The notes under the pieces were generated by a model, which was given only the letters and a program-made list of their open reading frames with translations, was not told the DNA's origin and made no database searches. The position numbers were made by a program, and so were the translations under genes. Positions 22,706-34,924 of a stretch of 64,000 bases of DNA are shown here, in pieces (positions within the stretch are counted from its first letter, which is position 1; the number at the start of each line of letters is the position of its first letter). The stretch is taken from contig WOAB01000188.1 of assembly GCA_027886185.1 (NCBI GenBank), positions 496,001-560,000 on the forward strand, given 5' to 3'. Source of the DNA: Rheum nobile. Lineage: Eukaryota > Streptophyta > Magnoliopsida > Caryophyllales > Polygonaceae.

Positions 22706-25700
22706 TTAAAAACCACCCCAACGACATCTAAAAATACTATGAGCCATTTGATTTCTGTGTCCATCTACGAATTTGTCGGACGCAAGATCCAAGTTTGTCA
22801 TGCCGAGCATCAACAACTCAATGTGCTTCAAGGTGTAGACCCCACAATCTCCTCTGCAAGATGTACAAAAGGAGTTAGAATGTATATCAATTGTAGTTTG
22901 ATAAGGATTTATCATTGCATTAATACACATATACTTACCCACGCTTGTTCTGCTTAATGTTATCACGACGGGACACCGACATTGGCTTGTCCAATAACGG
23001 TTCACATCTCTTTGCCAATGGCTCGTACATCTTGACATATCTTTGAACAGTTTGAACGACGGGCTGGATCATATCGAAAATTTGCTTGTCTGAGTACAGA
23101 TCCACATTGCAGTCATACACCGTCACACCCCAGTCGCATAGTTCAATTTCTAAGGCAAACCAGTGGGAATCTGGGATGTTGAAGGGCACATATATGCGTT
23201 CCGCATCATCCCATCTCTTTCCATAATTAGACGGACATCCACCCATCATGTAATTCATCACTGCATCCTCACCTTTACGTGGAAAGTCCTTCTGGAAGCG
23301 ATTGAACTCAGTGGTGACCAAGGTTTGCCAAAATGGGTCAAGCACAACCACCTTCGAAAACCGCTCCGGATCCTCTGAAATCCTTTGACGATAAAGGAAC
23401 ATCATTTGCTCCAGATGCTGTAATGGTGCAACAATGTTAATGTATCAACTGAAAACAATTTTACAAACGCATAATATTTTGAATGAATGCATTGGAATAT
23501 TACCTCACTGACTAACCAGTCCTTTGGGGCAAACAATTTCTCAAAGAACTTCTTATCCAATGCTTGCCCACTCGGTCCAATTCGGGGTTCAATACTGCAT
23601 GATGGTACATATTCATTTGAATAATAAACAAGGCAATATATCAGTTTGTCAGTCCATAAGGAATCATTTTAGTACATACACAGGCAATATATAAGTTTGT
23701 CAGTCCATATAGAATCAATTTCCGGTCATATTACTAACAGTCAGGCCATATAAGATTTTGACATTCAATTCATTATTAAGTTGAGTAGAATGGTTAAGTC
23801 ACTAACCTCTCACTTTGCATCCACTTTACCAGGTCTGTCATCCCTTCCACCTTGCTATTTTTGGTAATCTTTTTCGCCAATTTCTTCTCATCCATATTAC
23901 GGAAGGGTGATTTTGCCGCCGCAGCAAGCTCGCGAGTGCGCCTTGGATATGTCTTTTTCTGCAATTGGCCACCCTTCCTTGGTCTGCCCTTCCTCGGCAC
24001 TTTGGACTCCTTGGTCTCCCCTTCATCATCCCCCATGTCATCAAAATCAGCATGTGATACCTTCTCACCTTGTAATTCAGTCCCAGCCTCAACACCTCGC
24101 TCATCAGCCTTGGTCCCTCCCTCCACAACATCTCCCTTTGATTCCTCCATAACTCATTCATCAATCGTGTTGAGTCCCTCCACAACTCCCTTTGGTTCCT
24201 CCACAACTTGGTCATCAACCTTGGTCTCTCCCTCCACATCAGCTCCCTTTGCTACCTCCTCAGCATCCACACCTCCGTCATCAATCTTGCTTCCTCCCTC
24301 CACAACATCTTCCTTTGGTTCCTCCACAATTCCGTCATCAACTTTCCTGAGTCCCTCCATAACTCCGTCATGCACACCCTCATCAGACACTGCTTTTGTT
24401 GCCACCTCATCTTGTGTTGCCACCACAGTCCCATCATTAACCAACTCCTCATTAACCAACTCCTTGTTGAGTCCCTCCTCATCTTGTGGTGTTGCCTCAT
24501 TAACCAACTCCTCATTTGCCTTATTTACCCCCTCCTCAGTTGTTATCCCCTGTAGTATTGTAGTCGTCCGTGCAAGAACTGACAGTGAATCTGTTGCATC
24601 CCCTTCAACTTCTTGCCCATTTACCATTGCAACATCTTCACTCGCCTCTTCCTGACAAACTACATTTTCTGCAGCATAAGCATATGGGGGCGATCCAACC
24701 TTCTTCACCTCACATTGTCCACCAGTTAACACAATTACACCATCATCTTGCTCTCCATCCATTGTCTCCCGAAACGATGATATAAGGTCTGAAATAAGCA
24801 AATATTTTTTGAATTGTGCTCAAATGGACTGAAATGTGCATATATGGACTGAACTGTCTATTGAAACGATGATATATGGTCTGAAATAACCTACCTATTT
24901 TTTAAATGTGCACAAATGGACTGAAATGTGCATATATGGACTGAACTGTACATATAATAACTGAAAAAGTTGGGCATACCTCATCAGTCTCTCCCTCTTC
25001 GGACTCATTCTCTTCGGACTCTCCCTCTTTGGACTCATTCCCTTCGGCCTCATTCTCTTCATCATCTTCAGACTCTATCTTTTCCTCTTCTTCATCTTCA
25101 TGCTTTGACTCATCACTCTGATCTGTTGATTTCACCTCCCTCATGGTCTGCTGGTGTTGGGTAATGTTGGGTTCATCATCACTTTTAACCTCCCTAGACT
25201 TTGGCTCCTGGTGTTCTCTGATGTCTTGATCACTGTCATCACTGGATGAAGATGCCACTGTTCTAGGAGCTTTGCCTCTTATGAACTTCTTTAACTCAAG
25301 GACTTCCTCCCTTAACAAATCATGCTTTTCATTCAGAGTATGCATCGTTTTAAGCAATTCATTCAAACAACACATCAATTGCCTTGGGTCTAAACCCTCA
25401 ATGTTTCCAGCTTGCCCTCCCTTACCAACTCCCTTGTCCTTTTTACCAGCCCTTTTTCTTTTGGGCTTCAACTGCTTAACAATCTCATCCAAGGATTTGT
25501 GTCCTTCCTCCTCCGGGAAGTAACAGCTTTCTCTCAAGTCCTCTCTGTCCTCCTCAACAAGGATCTGTTTAGCAGCGAAAGTCCCCTCTAGGGCATCAGA
25601 AATCGAATCCAAGCTTGGCCTACTCATTTTAAGCCACCTCACACCTCGGGGCTACACAACTTTATTCAGCTTTTGGGCAAATGTTCTGCCAAAATGGGGC

Positions 25701-27314
25701 ATTGCCTCATACAACCATATTTGAAACACACAGAATTGGAATTAAACCACAATTATGAACAGAGGCATTAACCTTTCTCAGTTTTACATACTCAACTACT
25801 AACACATTACTTGAAACACCATCGGGAAATCCCTTATGGTGTATCCTGCTCTGGCATTGTCTGAACGTGCAAGTGCAGCCTTAACTGACTCCATTCTTGT
25901 GTCCAAAGCAGAAGCCAGACTTTGATGGAGGTCAATATATGCACTCCTACCCCATGGGAAATTATTAAAACGATCCAAGTCTTGGGTCAATTTCACATGT
26001 AGGGGTCTGACCTTCCTCTTCTTATCACCCCCAAGTACAACACCCTCAAGAATTAACAACAAGGCCATCTTCAGCTTAAATAGATTTTCCTCCCGATACG
26101 ATAATAACTTGGTTAAAAGGTTAGCAATGGTAATACTCCTCACACCAAAAAAATCAAAGACTGCATTCTTATCCTCCATAGTGTCCTCCTCATCGGGCAT
26201 CCCACAATTCAGTCCTGTTATTAGCCTAAACTCCTCTATTGAAAACCTACATGGTTGTCCACCAAGATCATACCATGTCTCAAACTGCTTTTTTATGTCC
26301 AGTTGCCTAAACAACACATGTTGAATCAGTTGTGCAGACAGTTTCAAGTTTTTCATTATTTTGATTATTGGGCCAAAGGGGCCCTGCAGAACTGTCTGCC
26401 AGTCTGTTCGAGTTAGGGTGTTCTCGATACAATTCAGATACTGAAGCCTTGAGTTCTGATTTATCCGACCATAAAACAACTCCTCATAACGCCACTTGTA
26501 CATTATCTGTAATGAATGACATTCACATATACATGACAGGTAAGAATGACTTTCATATTCACATAAAAGAAAGAGAGGCACCACCATCTTACTTTGTCAG
26601 GTAAATATATATGTTTTCAGGATACAAAATAAATTGTCAGACTATATTTTGGTTTGCCAAGCCAAATGGAAGTTGTTGAGGAAAAGTCTTTACCCTAGAG
26701 TATAACTTACAATTTTGTATCAACATGAATCAGGCTACTATGACATTCTAACATTCTAACCACACAACAAATACATGACATTCATATTCACATAAACCCG
26801 AAAACTTACTTTGTCAGGTAAGATAATTCGTTTCGTCATAATACATTTTGGTTTGTCAGGCCATATGGATGTAACAGTTTAGGCTACTATGAATTTTCCA
26901 GACCTTTCCATGCTCTATTTTTTATAGACTAAATCATGCTCTGTTTATCCAGACCCTAAACCTAGCATGCATCAAAAATTTCAGACAAAATATTGCATTT
27001 TTCAAGTAGGTCAAGAGTTAGAGAAGACCACTAACCCCGCCAACCGACTTCGATGGCTCCTTCCTCGACCTCTTGGCTTTTGGTTCTTCAGCCTTCGAGA
27101 TTCTCGGTTTCTTCTTCTGCATCGAAACGACTAGACTTGGTGATTCTTCTTCCTCCGACGACCTGTAGGCTCTCTTCTTTTGGCCACTCGCCACAGTAGC
27201 CGCCTTCGCATTCGCGCTTTCCTCAACCCTATTTCTCTTCGAAACTGTAGAAGCATTCACCTTCACCTTCTTTACTCTGGCTTTCACAGACTCCAAACCT
27301 CTTGTCTTCACCAT
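22706..27314 (-). pseudogene. DUF1985/ULP1-type cysteine protease gene of the MULE
   Basis: Seven exons by GT-AG and phase: 27314-27036, 26506-25811, 25720-24980, 24788-23807, 23594-23504, 23417-22939 and 22853-22706. Domains in order: a basic, Lys/Arg/Ser-rich start likely to be nuclear; DUF1985 in exon 2 (FEIEEFRLITGLNCG-like segment, LLILEGVVLGGDKKRK, NNFPWGRSAY); a coiled-coil/acidic exon 3; an acidic repeat exon 4 with Val/Glu/Asp repeats and an RPRKGG AT-hook-like patch; and a C48 (Ulp1) peptidase core with His in DSHWFALEI, Asp in VYDCN and Cys in GDCGVY. ULP proteases remove SUMO-like tags. Damage: TAG at 25652-25654, TGA at 24154-24156, the exon-3 acceptor changed from CAG to CAA, and a 1-nt phase mismatch between exons 3 and 4. 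The protease exons themselves are open. It converges on the transposase, as mudrB does in MuDR. Confidence 0.85.
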
Positions 27315-27565
27315 TGTCGATCTAGGGCTTCAGAAAGGGCTTCTCGACTTTGGGGATTTAGGATTTGCTTTGAGGAATACGATTCGGGGATGAAAGGAAA
27401 AAATGTTCTTCAGCGGCGAAAAGAATTTGGGGAAGATGAACTGCTATCGGCTGAACACGTATATCATTAGGCCTACTGATATAACCGTTTGAAATTAACT
27501 GTATCTTTAAACCTTTCTTAACCACTTTTATGTTTTTTGAAAAAGGTTTATTCATTTTTTATTTT

Positions 27566-30477
27566 ACCTTTTTAGTTTTGAAAAGTGTTGCAGCTTTATG
27601 GTACTTTTGCAATACTTTTCAAAATCTGGTATTTGTGCAAATGGCCTTTGAAAATCTGGTAGTTTATGCAATTAGTCCTAACCAAATTGGATATAACCAT
27701 AGTATAAAACTATAGAATATAATACATGATATAACCATAGTATATATAACCAAATTGGATATAACCATAGTATAAAACTATAAAATATAATACATGATAT
27801 AACCATAGTATATATAACCAAATTGGATATAACTATAAGGATATAACCATAGTATATAACAGTATAATCTAATATAGGATATAACCATAATAAATAACAA
27901 TAGAATATAACCATAAGATATAATCATAGTATATAACTATAGGATATAACGATATGATATAACCAAATTGGATATAATGATAAGATAAAACCATAGTATA
28001 TATAGTTATAAGATATAACCGTAGTATAACTATAAGATATCCATAGTGTATATATATTATGGTTATATGTTATAGTTATATCCAATTTGGTTATATTCTA
28101 TAGTTATATAATATGGTTCTATAATATATCTTATAGTTATATAACTATATGATATAACTAAATTGGATATAACTATAAGGATATATATAACCAAATTGGA
28201 TATAACTATAAGATATAATCATAATATATAACTATATGATATAATCATAATATATAACTATAGGATGTAATATATGATATAACCATAGTATATAACTACA
28301 GGATATAACTATATGATGTAACCAAATTGGATATAGCCATAATATATAACTATAGGATATAACCATAGTTATATCCAATTTGGTTATATCATATCATTAT
28401 ATCCTATAGTTATATGCTATGAATCTATCTTATGGTTATATTCTATTGTTATATACCATGGTTATATCATATATAATGTTCTATAGTTATATCCTATAGT
28501 TATATACTATGATTATAGAATATATTCTACTCTATATAACCAAATTGGATATAACTATAAGGATATAACCGAATTGGATATAACCAAATTGAATATAATC
28601 GAATTGGATATAATCATAGTATATAACTATATGATATAACCATAATATATAACTATAGAATCTAATATAGGATATAACCATAATGTATAACAATAGAATA
28701 TAACCATAAGATAGAATCATAGTAAATAACTATAGGATATAATCATAATATATAACTATAGGATGTAATATATGATACAACCATAGTATATAACTATAAG
28801 ATATAACTATATTATGTAACCAAATTGGATATAGCCATAATATATAACTATAGGATATAACCATATTATATAACAATAGAATATAACCATAGTTATATCC
28901 AATTTGGTTATATCATATCTATATATCCTATAGTTATATACTATGATTCTATCTTATGGTTATATTCTATTGTTATATACCATGGTTATACCCTATATTA
29001 TGTTCTATAGTTATATCTTATAGTTATATACTATGATTATAGAATATATTCTACTGTATATAACCAAATTGGATATAACTATAAGGATATAACCGAATTG
29101 GATATAACCAAATTGAATAAAACCGAATTGGATATAATCATAGTACATAACTATATGATATAACCATAATATATAACTATAGAACATAATATAGGATATA
29201 ACCATAATATATAACAATAGAATATAACCATAAGATAGAATCATAGTATATAACTATAGGATATAATAATATGATATAACTATAAGATATAATGATATGA
29301 TATAACCAAATTGGATATAACTATAAGAATATAACTATAAGAATATGACCAAATTGGATATAACCAAATTGGATATAATCACAGTATATAACTATATGAT
29401 GTAACCAAATTGGATATAGCCATAGTATATAACTATAGGATATAACCAATTTGGTTATATCATATCGTTATATCCTATAGTTATATACTATGATTATATC
29501 TTATGGTTATATTATATTGTTATATCCAATTTGGTTATATCCTATAGTTATATACTATGGTTATATCCAATTTGATTACATCATAATGTTATATCCTATA
29601 GTTATATATACTATGGTTATATCATATATTATATCATATAGTTATAAATTATGATTATATCATATAGTTATAAATTATGATTATATCTTATAGTTATATC
29701 CAATTTGGTTATATATATCCTTATAGTTATATCCAATTTGGTTATATATATCCTTATAGTTATATCCAATATAGTTATATCATATAGTTATATAACTATA
29801 AGATAAATGATATAACCATATTATATAACTATAGAATATAACCAAATTGGATATAACTATAACATATAACCATAATATATATACACTTTGGATATCTTAT
29901 AGTTATACTATGGTTATATCTTATAACTATATATACTATGGTTTTATCTTATCATTATATCCAATTTAGTTATATATACTATGGTTATATCATGTATTAT
30001 ATTCTATAGTTTTATACTATGGTTATATCCAATTTGGTTATATCATATCGTTATATCCTATAGTTATATACTATGGTTATATCATATAGTTATATACTAT
30101 GATTATATAGTATAGTTATATCTAATTTGGTTATATCCTTATAGTTATATCCAATTTGATTATATCATATAGTTGTACTGTTAATGTTAACGTAATTTTT
30201 TTTTTTAATTTTTTTTTTGTGCGTTAAGGCTTAACGCACCAAATTTTTTACCCTTAAGCCGCGTTACAGGCCCAATTGCTAACTTGTGCGGTAAGGTTTA
30301 ACGCACAACTACAGTGCCATACGTTAAGGTTTAACGCACCAATTCTGGATATTTTTCACTTTTATTCCAGTTTTGTCCCTTCTGCGTTAAGCCATAACGC
30401 ATCAACCTGTACGTTTACCATTAACGCACAAAATAGTGTGCATTTAGGGAAAAAAACGTGTGTATATAGGAATTCCC
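27566..30477 (-). repeat. Right terminal inverted repeat, split by an AT-rich array expansion
   Basis: 30032-30477 mirrors the left TIR 10010-10453, and 27566-27680 mirrors 10453-10560. In the left TIR these two parts are contiguous; here about 2.35 kb of AT-rich repeats separate them. The outer part contains the same TGCGTTAA/TTAACGCA dyads (about 30220-30430). Confidence 0.85.
27680..30180. repeat. AT-rich array of ATAACCAAATTGGATATAAC-type words in both orientations
   Basis: About 2.5 kb built almost only of ATAACCAAATTGG, GGATATAACC, CATAGTATATAAC, ACTATAGGATAT and their reverse complements. Blocks switch orientation repeatedly (for example about 28060, 28370, 28540, 28880, 29050, 29450, 29810, 29890), so long fold-back arms are present. 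A higher-order repeat of about 0.5 kb is visible (28290-28760 against 28770-29270). The open frames in it (Tyr/Ile/Leu-rich) are an effect of composition, not genes. Confidence 0.9.
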
Positions 30478-30509
30478 TAAAAGAACATTTTTTTTAAAAT
30501 AACTATATT

Positions 30510-30905
30510 TGGCAAAATTATTTTTATCGATATAAATTTTATTTTGATAAAGTAAGAATTCGATATTCCAAGAAAAACCAGACCTGAATTCTCGAGAGGT
30601 CGAGAAACGGCAGTAGGAACAACCAATTAGAGGAAACAAAATTACAAGAAAAGGAATAAGATTACAATAAAAGCTCAAAAGAAACAGACAAAACCGAAAG
30701 GAGTATGACCTATAGGCTTAATCGATGAGAAAAGCACAAACATGGGTTGGAAGAAACCAGCGCGACGTTGACGCAACAGGAAGCAGATACAAGACAACCT
30801 CTGGAGACACTTCGTCGGTAGAAACCACTAGGGATCACACGATCACTATCTAGATCTCTAAACTGGAACAACAATCTTAAATCAAACCTAAAATCAACTC
30901 TATAT
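30510..30905 (-). repeat. Non-LTR-like retroposon family, copy C
   Basis: The reverse complement contains GTGATCGTGTGATCCCTAG, a block with ACCTCTCGAGAATTCAGG, and the end ATTCTTACTTTATCAAAATA, in the same order as copies A (3841-4447) and B (31177-32300). It lies just right of the giant MULE, so the MULE landed within 35 bp of its A-rich end. Confidence 0.55.
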
Positions 30906-31176
30906 CAGAATGGAGTGTATCTCACAATGGCAAGATTATTGTTAATTATTATCATGTTACTTTGCTTCATGTCTATTTTAGATTTGGATCTGGTGGTCCA
31001 CATCTTCCTCTCTCTCTCTCTCTCTCTCCTTTTCTGAAAAACCAAAATTGCAATCAAAGTTTGCTGAGCAAGGCTTATCAACATATTTCTATAATTAAGA
31101 TGGTAGAGGCAAGAACAAAGACAATGATAGAAGCTACAGAGTGAGTAAAATAAACCAAAACAAAGAAAAAGGTAAA

Positions 31177-32300
31177 CTAGAGACGCTCCCTTCTGGGAGC
31201 CGGCCCTAACAGGCCCCTATCCACTCTCGCCTCATCGACGACCGCCTCACCGACACCAGCCTCCCGCCACACCGGCACCAGCCTTCACCGGCATGCCGAC
31301 TCTCCTCGCTTTCGCCGGGAAGACGTCGGCCCTAGCAATTGCTCCATCGAGCCGCCATGGCCGACCGCCGCTATCGTCCACCGACTGCTCCTCCGAGCCT
31401 CCCTTGCCACCGCTCTGACCAAGCCTCCACCTCCCCGCCTAGATCTGATCCTCCACCGAGTCTAGATATGCGCCTCCCGATGTTAGCCCTGAAAACGCTC
31501 CTAGCGAGTCTTCGCCGCCGCCACCGCTCAGAAAGCCAGGCTGCCCACCGGAGACGAGCCGGATCTGGAATCAATTGCTCCCAGAAGATCCCCCGCTCCG
31601 ACCGAGACTTGTTCCTCGCCGATCGAGCCCCGCTCCGACCGAGCCTCGCCACCACGCCGCCGCCTCCCCTCCTCCGCTGACGGAGACGAGCCGGATCTAG
31701 AATCAAATGCAAATCCGCAGGGCTTTGCACAGAACATTGCTCAACACCGAGCCCTCCCCACCCGCTCTGCACCGAGCCTTCTGGCAACCTGCTAGCAGAC
31801 CTAGACCCACCTCGGCCTTTACTGCGTCCTACGAGCAACCCTCAACCCTTGTTTTGAAAAAAACAGTTCCTAGTTTCTTTGTGTTTCCCTCTCTGCTGTT
31901 GCAGGTTTTCCTTTATGTTTGATTGGAGATTGTTGTTTCGGTTCGAGATAAGATAGTGATCGTGTGATCCCTGGTGGTTTCGTTTGACGATATGCCTCCA
32001 GATTGTGTCTTATTTCTTCTTTCTGGCTGCTTCAAACGCCTTATTGGTATTTTCCAACCCATGTTTGAAGCCTTTCTCGTAGATTTATCCTTGTTGGTTT
32101 GCTTGCTCGGTTATGTCTGTTTTCTTGTTACTTTTGTTGTGTCTGTTGTCTTTTATTTTTGTTTTGTTTTTGTTTTTCTGTTTGTTGTTGTTCTGTTGGT
32201 TGCTTGCTCTTGTCAGGTGTTCCGACGCCGTTTGTTCGGCCTCTCGAGTTTTCAGGTTTGGCTGTTCTTGATTCTTGAATTCTTAATGTATTAAAAAAAA
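31177..32300 (+). repeat. Non-LTR-like retroposon family, copy B (longest copy)
   Basis: The 5' half (31200-31830) is GC-rich with CCACC/CGCC words and may be the true 5' part of the family, not seen in copy A because of the LTR. From about 31820 on it matches copy A. It ends in ATTCTTAATGTATTAAAAAAAA. A frame at 31974-32294 (107 codons, hydrophobic and rich in Phe/Val/Leu) is similar to 4120-4455 in copy A; both begin MVS.DD.PPDCVL. No reverse transcriptase or endonuclease domain is seen, so the family is non-autonomous or the copies are truncated. Confidence 0.5.
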
Positions 32301-33631
32301 CATATTTTTATAATTTTTATTTTCACTAGTCTAGTACTCGTACCTTGCACGTGATGTGTTTATTTTTCTTACATTTAAAAAAATAGTATATAAAAATTGT
32401 ATATTTAATAGATCTAGAAATATATAGGTAGTGATTGTTATAGAAATAGATGAATGCTAATATAAAAAAGACTATTTGAATACAAAATATTTAAGAGATT
32501 AACAAAATACATTATCGAAAGAGAGGTGAAACTCTCCATAACTTTATTAATAGTAAAAATTTATGAAGTAGTTTTGAAACGGGGATAGTCACATCCCTAA
32601 CATCAATACTACTAAAACGATAAAGCATAATCACAATTACATCAAAATACATGAAAATGAAACCCTGAACATAAAATCTCGTAAGATGTTCAAAATTGCT
32701 ACAAATTATGAAAAACTTTGTTGCATACTACATTGATTGTAGAATTAGATCTTTTTTTTGTTTTTGTCGCATATCAAAATCTTGAAACCTTTCTTGCTAG
32801 TAACTCTAATTGATACAACATGAAACTGACCATGAGTGAAAACAGGACGTGAAAGATACAAACCGACATTTTGTAAGAGATTGACCCTGACTATTGTTTA
32901 TCGTCATAGCAAAACAGACACTCAATTTTAGTAAGGGTATTTATGTAATTTACCCAACTCTATTTCTAACAAAGAATTTTTTGGTATTTATTTCATTATT
33001 CCGAAAATAGAAAGGAAATATAGATTCTTAATATAAGTTGTTACAACTTTAAAGTTGTGAGTTATTTAAATTTATTGTTTAACATTATGTTGATTCTAAA
33101 TTTAAATAAAACTTATAAAATTTAACATAGAATAGTTAGATCAAGTTTAACATTTTTTGTTAAAGGATTTAAATATGGTTAAAGCCATACGAATTATAGT
33201 TTAAACTTATTTTAGCCTAAGTTAATTTTTCTAAATATTAATTTTGGGCTAAAATAATATTAGAAACATAGAATTATTAAAATAACTAAGTTTGGGTAAT
33301 TTTTGAAAAGTTATTCAAGGACATTTTTGCCTGAACTTGAAAAGTTGAGGCAAAAAATGCAAATAAGCTGAAAGTTACTGTTCATCTTCCTCTAGGTGCC
33401 AACCGTGAGCTTCAAGTGTCCAACAATGGCGGATTTCGGCCATTTCAAGCCTCCTTTTGGGCTCGTTTGGATCGTTACTATGGAATTTTTATTATAGAAT
33501 TAAACACACATTATCTCGGTGGAATCGAAAGGAAACAATCAAAACCGATATCAAAACCCATGCCTATTATTGAAGATAAAATTTCCATATCGGGAAAGTT
33601 TTAACCTCTCCTTGTCTCTTTTCAGACAATA
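32301..33631. other. AT-rich stretch without recognised genes
   Basis: No frame with recognisable content. The final 240 bp (from about 33390) precede the ORF0 of the old Tekay-type element and include TTTTCAG just before it (about 33620), a possible splice acceptor. A 5' LTR and tRNA primer site are expected in this interval for the old element, but I find neither TGGTATCAGAGC nor TGTAATAACCC-type ends. Confidence 0.5.
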
Positions 33632-34692
33632 GTGTTTACGAGAGCTCAACTAAGGGCTAAGGAAGAATCTGAGACCGCTCTGGCAATCAAGTCTGAGCCC
33701 GATTCTGTAGAGCTTGTGGTGAACGACGCCCCTGTGCTTGAGTTTGACCCGCCGACTGAAGTTGAGGAAGTTATTGTGGTAGCTGAGGCCACTGAGGAAG
33801 AAGATCCGAGTGATGATCCTGATTACGAAAGTGGGGAAGAAAAGGGAAGTGCAATCCAAGCAATCCCCTACCCTCGAGGTCGTTGATGAAGATGAGGACC
33901 CAATCGAGCATTCTAAGAGTGAGGAGGAGCAGTTGGATCCCTACCACGAGAGTTGGTAAGAAATGTACGGGCCGAGTCACCCGATCGGCAATTTGTCGCC
34001 AACATACTCGCCTCTGGCTCCAGCTGCCTATGAGGCTAATGGGCTTTCCAATGCTGAACGGGAGGAGTATGACCCAACTTTACCACCAGCTGATGTGGTT
34101 CCTTCTCCCGACTATTCGCCTCCTCGACCCTCGGGATGTCCAATCACTCAAGAGATGCTTGATGGGATATCTACCCTAGAAGCAATATGGCTTATCGATG
34201 AAAAGACTGAACAGACCTTGGGATAGATACTTCGCTTGTGGCAGTGTTGAGCCACCAGTGACTAAGAGGCCTCGTACTTGGATAGAGTATCTTGATTCTG
34301 AGGGCACGAAGCCACGTCAGGCTCGTGTGAATGTCCTGGTGCTGCACAAGTATATGAAGGATTATAAGGACTTTCTAGATGACTTGAAGGATGAGGCTCA
34401 AAACTTTGTGTCGGCTCTCAACAATTGGCAATAGTATCCCCATTCACTGCTGGATGAGCTAGAGGATGCCATCAAGTTCTTGGAGACTCTTTGGGGGCAA
34501 GCGTGGAAAGGCCCCGAGCTTCAGGAAGGCGATATGGGCAAGTCCGGTGAGCCATCAGTGTCTGCTGAGGGACCAAGTGATCCGAAGCAAAAGAGTCCAA
34601 CCGATGACTCGGAGGAAAAAATACCTCCGAAGAAGAGGATGACGGCTAAGGCCTATAGAGACCTGTTTCGGGACCCCAAGAAGAAGCAGTGA
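33632..34692 (+). pseudogene. ORF0 upstream of gag, old Tekay copy
   Basis: Broken frames (33632-33886, 33963-34226, 34198-34434, 34480-34692) together give an acidic, proline-rich product ending PPKKRMTAKAYRDLFRD. The younger element ends its own ORF0 with PPKRYRRADEYRNLFK at the same place before gag. Middle part: helical and charged (DYKDFLDDLKDEAQNF; DELEDAIKFLETLW), like the HELQDDIRQARQLVN part of the younger one. The function is unknown. It resembles the extra reading frames reported upstream of gag in some plant Ty3/gypsy lineages. At least three stops and a frameshift interrupt it. Confidence 0.55.
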
Positions 34693-34924
34693 TTTATAGT
34701 GCATTAGTTTTCTTTCCAGTTTTCCCACTTAGACAATAATGGAGCAATAGTCTCCTAATGTTATTTCCTTTTTACCTCTTGGTTGTTGTCGACATTCAAT
34801 GTTTTTCATTTATGAGAAAGGATGAGTTTATTAGATGGTTGTCTTAATTATTGCATTTAAAGTATTTATTACTGGAAATATGAAATTTGATTGGCTTATA
34901 TCTAATAAATGAAAACACAACCAG

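Larger units (their letters stand above)
10010..30477. mobile_element. Giant ULP-carrying Mutator-like element (20,468 bp)
   Basis: The flanking direct repeat TAAAAGAA (10002-10009 and 30478-30485) abuts inverted ends: left GGGAGTCCCTATATAC, right read inward GGGAATTCCTATATAC. The inverted similarity continues for about 445 bp (10010-10453 against 30477-30032) and resumes on the other side of an AT-rich array. Inside are a MULE transposase gene (plus strand, from the left), a DUF1985/ULP1-type protease gene (minus strand, from the right) and two small genes. This convergent plan is that of maize MuDR (mudrA and mudrB), with the ULP gene at the mudrB place. MULEs with ULP genes are known (Kaonashi in Arabidopsis, CUMULE in melon). 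Transposase and ULP carry disabling mutations, so this copy is probably not autonomous. Nested insertions: a solo LTR (12612-14986) and a MITE (19509-19668). Confidence 0.9.

Noticed and set aside
23852..24655. 267-codon Ser/Thr/Pro-rich plus-strand frame
   Set aside because: Antisense of the acidic repeat exon of the ULP gene; the opposite strand of GAG/GAT/GTT repeats is open by composition.
24902..25642. Separate gene for the coiled-coil/acidic frame
   Set aside because: Splice sites and phase connect it to DUF1985 upstream and, with one phase mismatch, to the acidic exon and ULP core downstream; treated as exon 3 of one gene.
27678..29244. Several Tyr/Ile/Leu-rich frames, apparently similar to each other
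   Set aside because: They follow from the AT-rich repeat array and repeat with it; no independent coding signal.
9941..30528. ATATTTGTCAAATTA / ATATTTGGCAAAATTA as target duplication of the giant MULE
   Set aside because: Imperfect and 30-70 bp away from the conserved ends; TAAAAGAA abuts both ends exactly.
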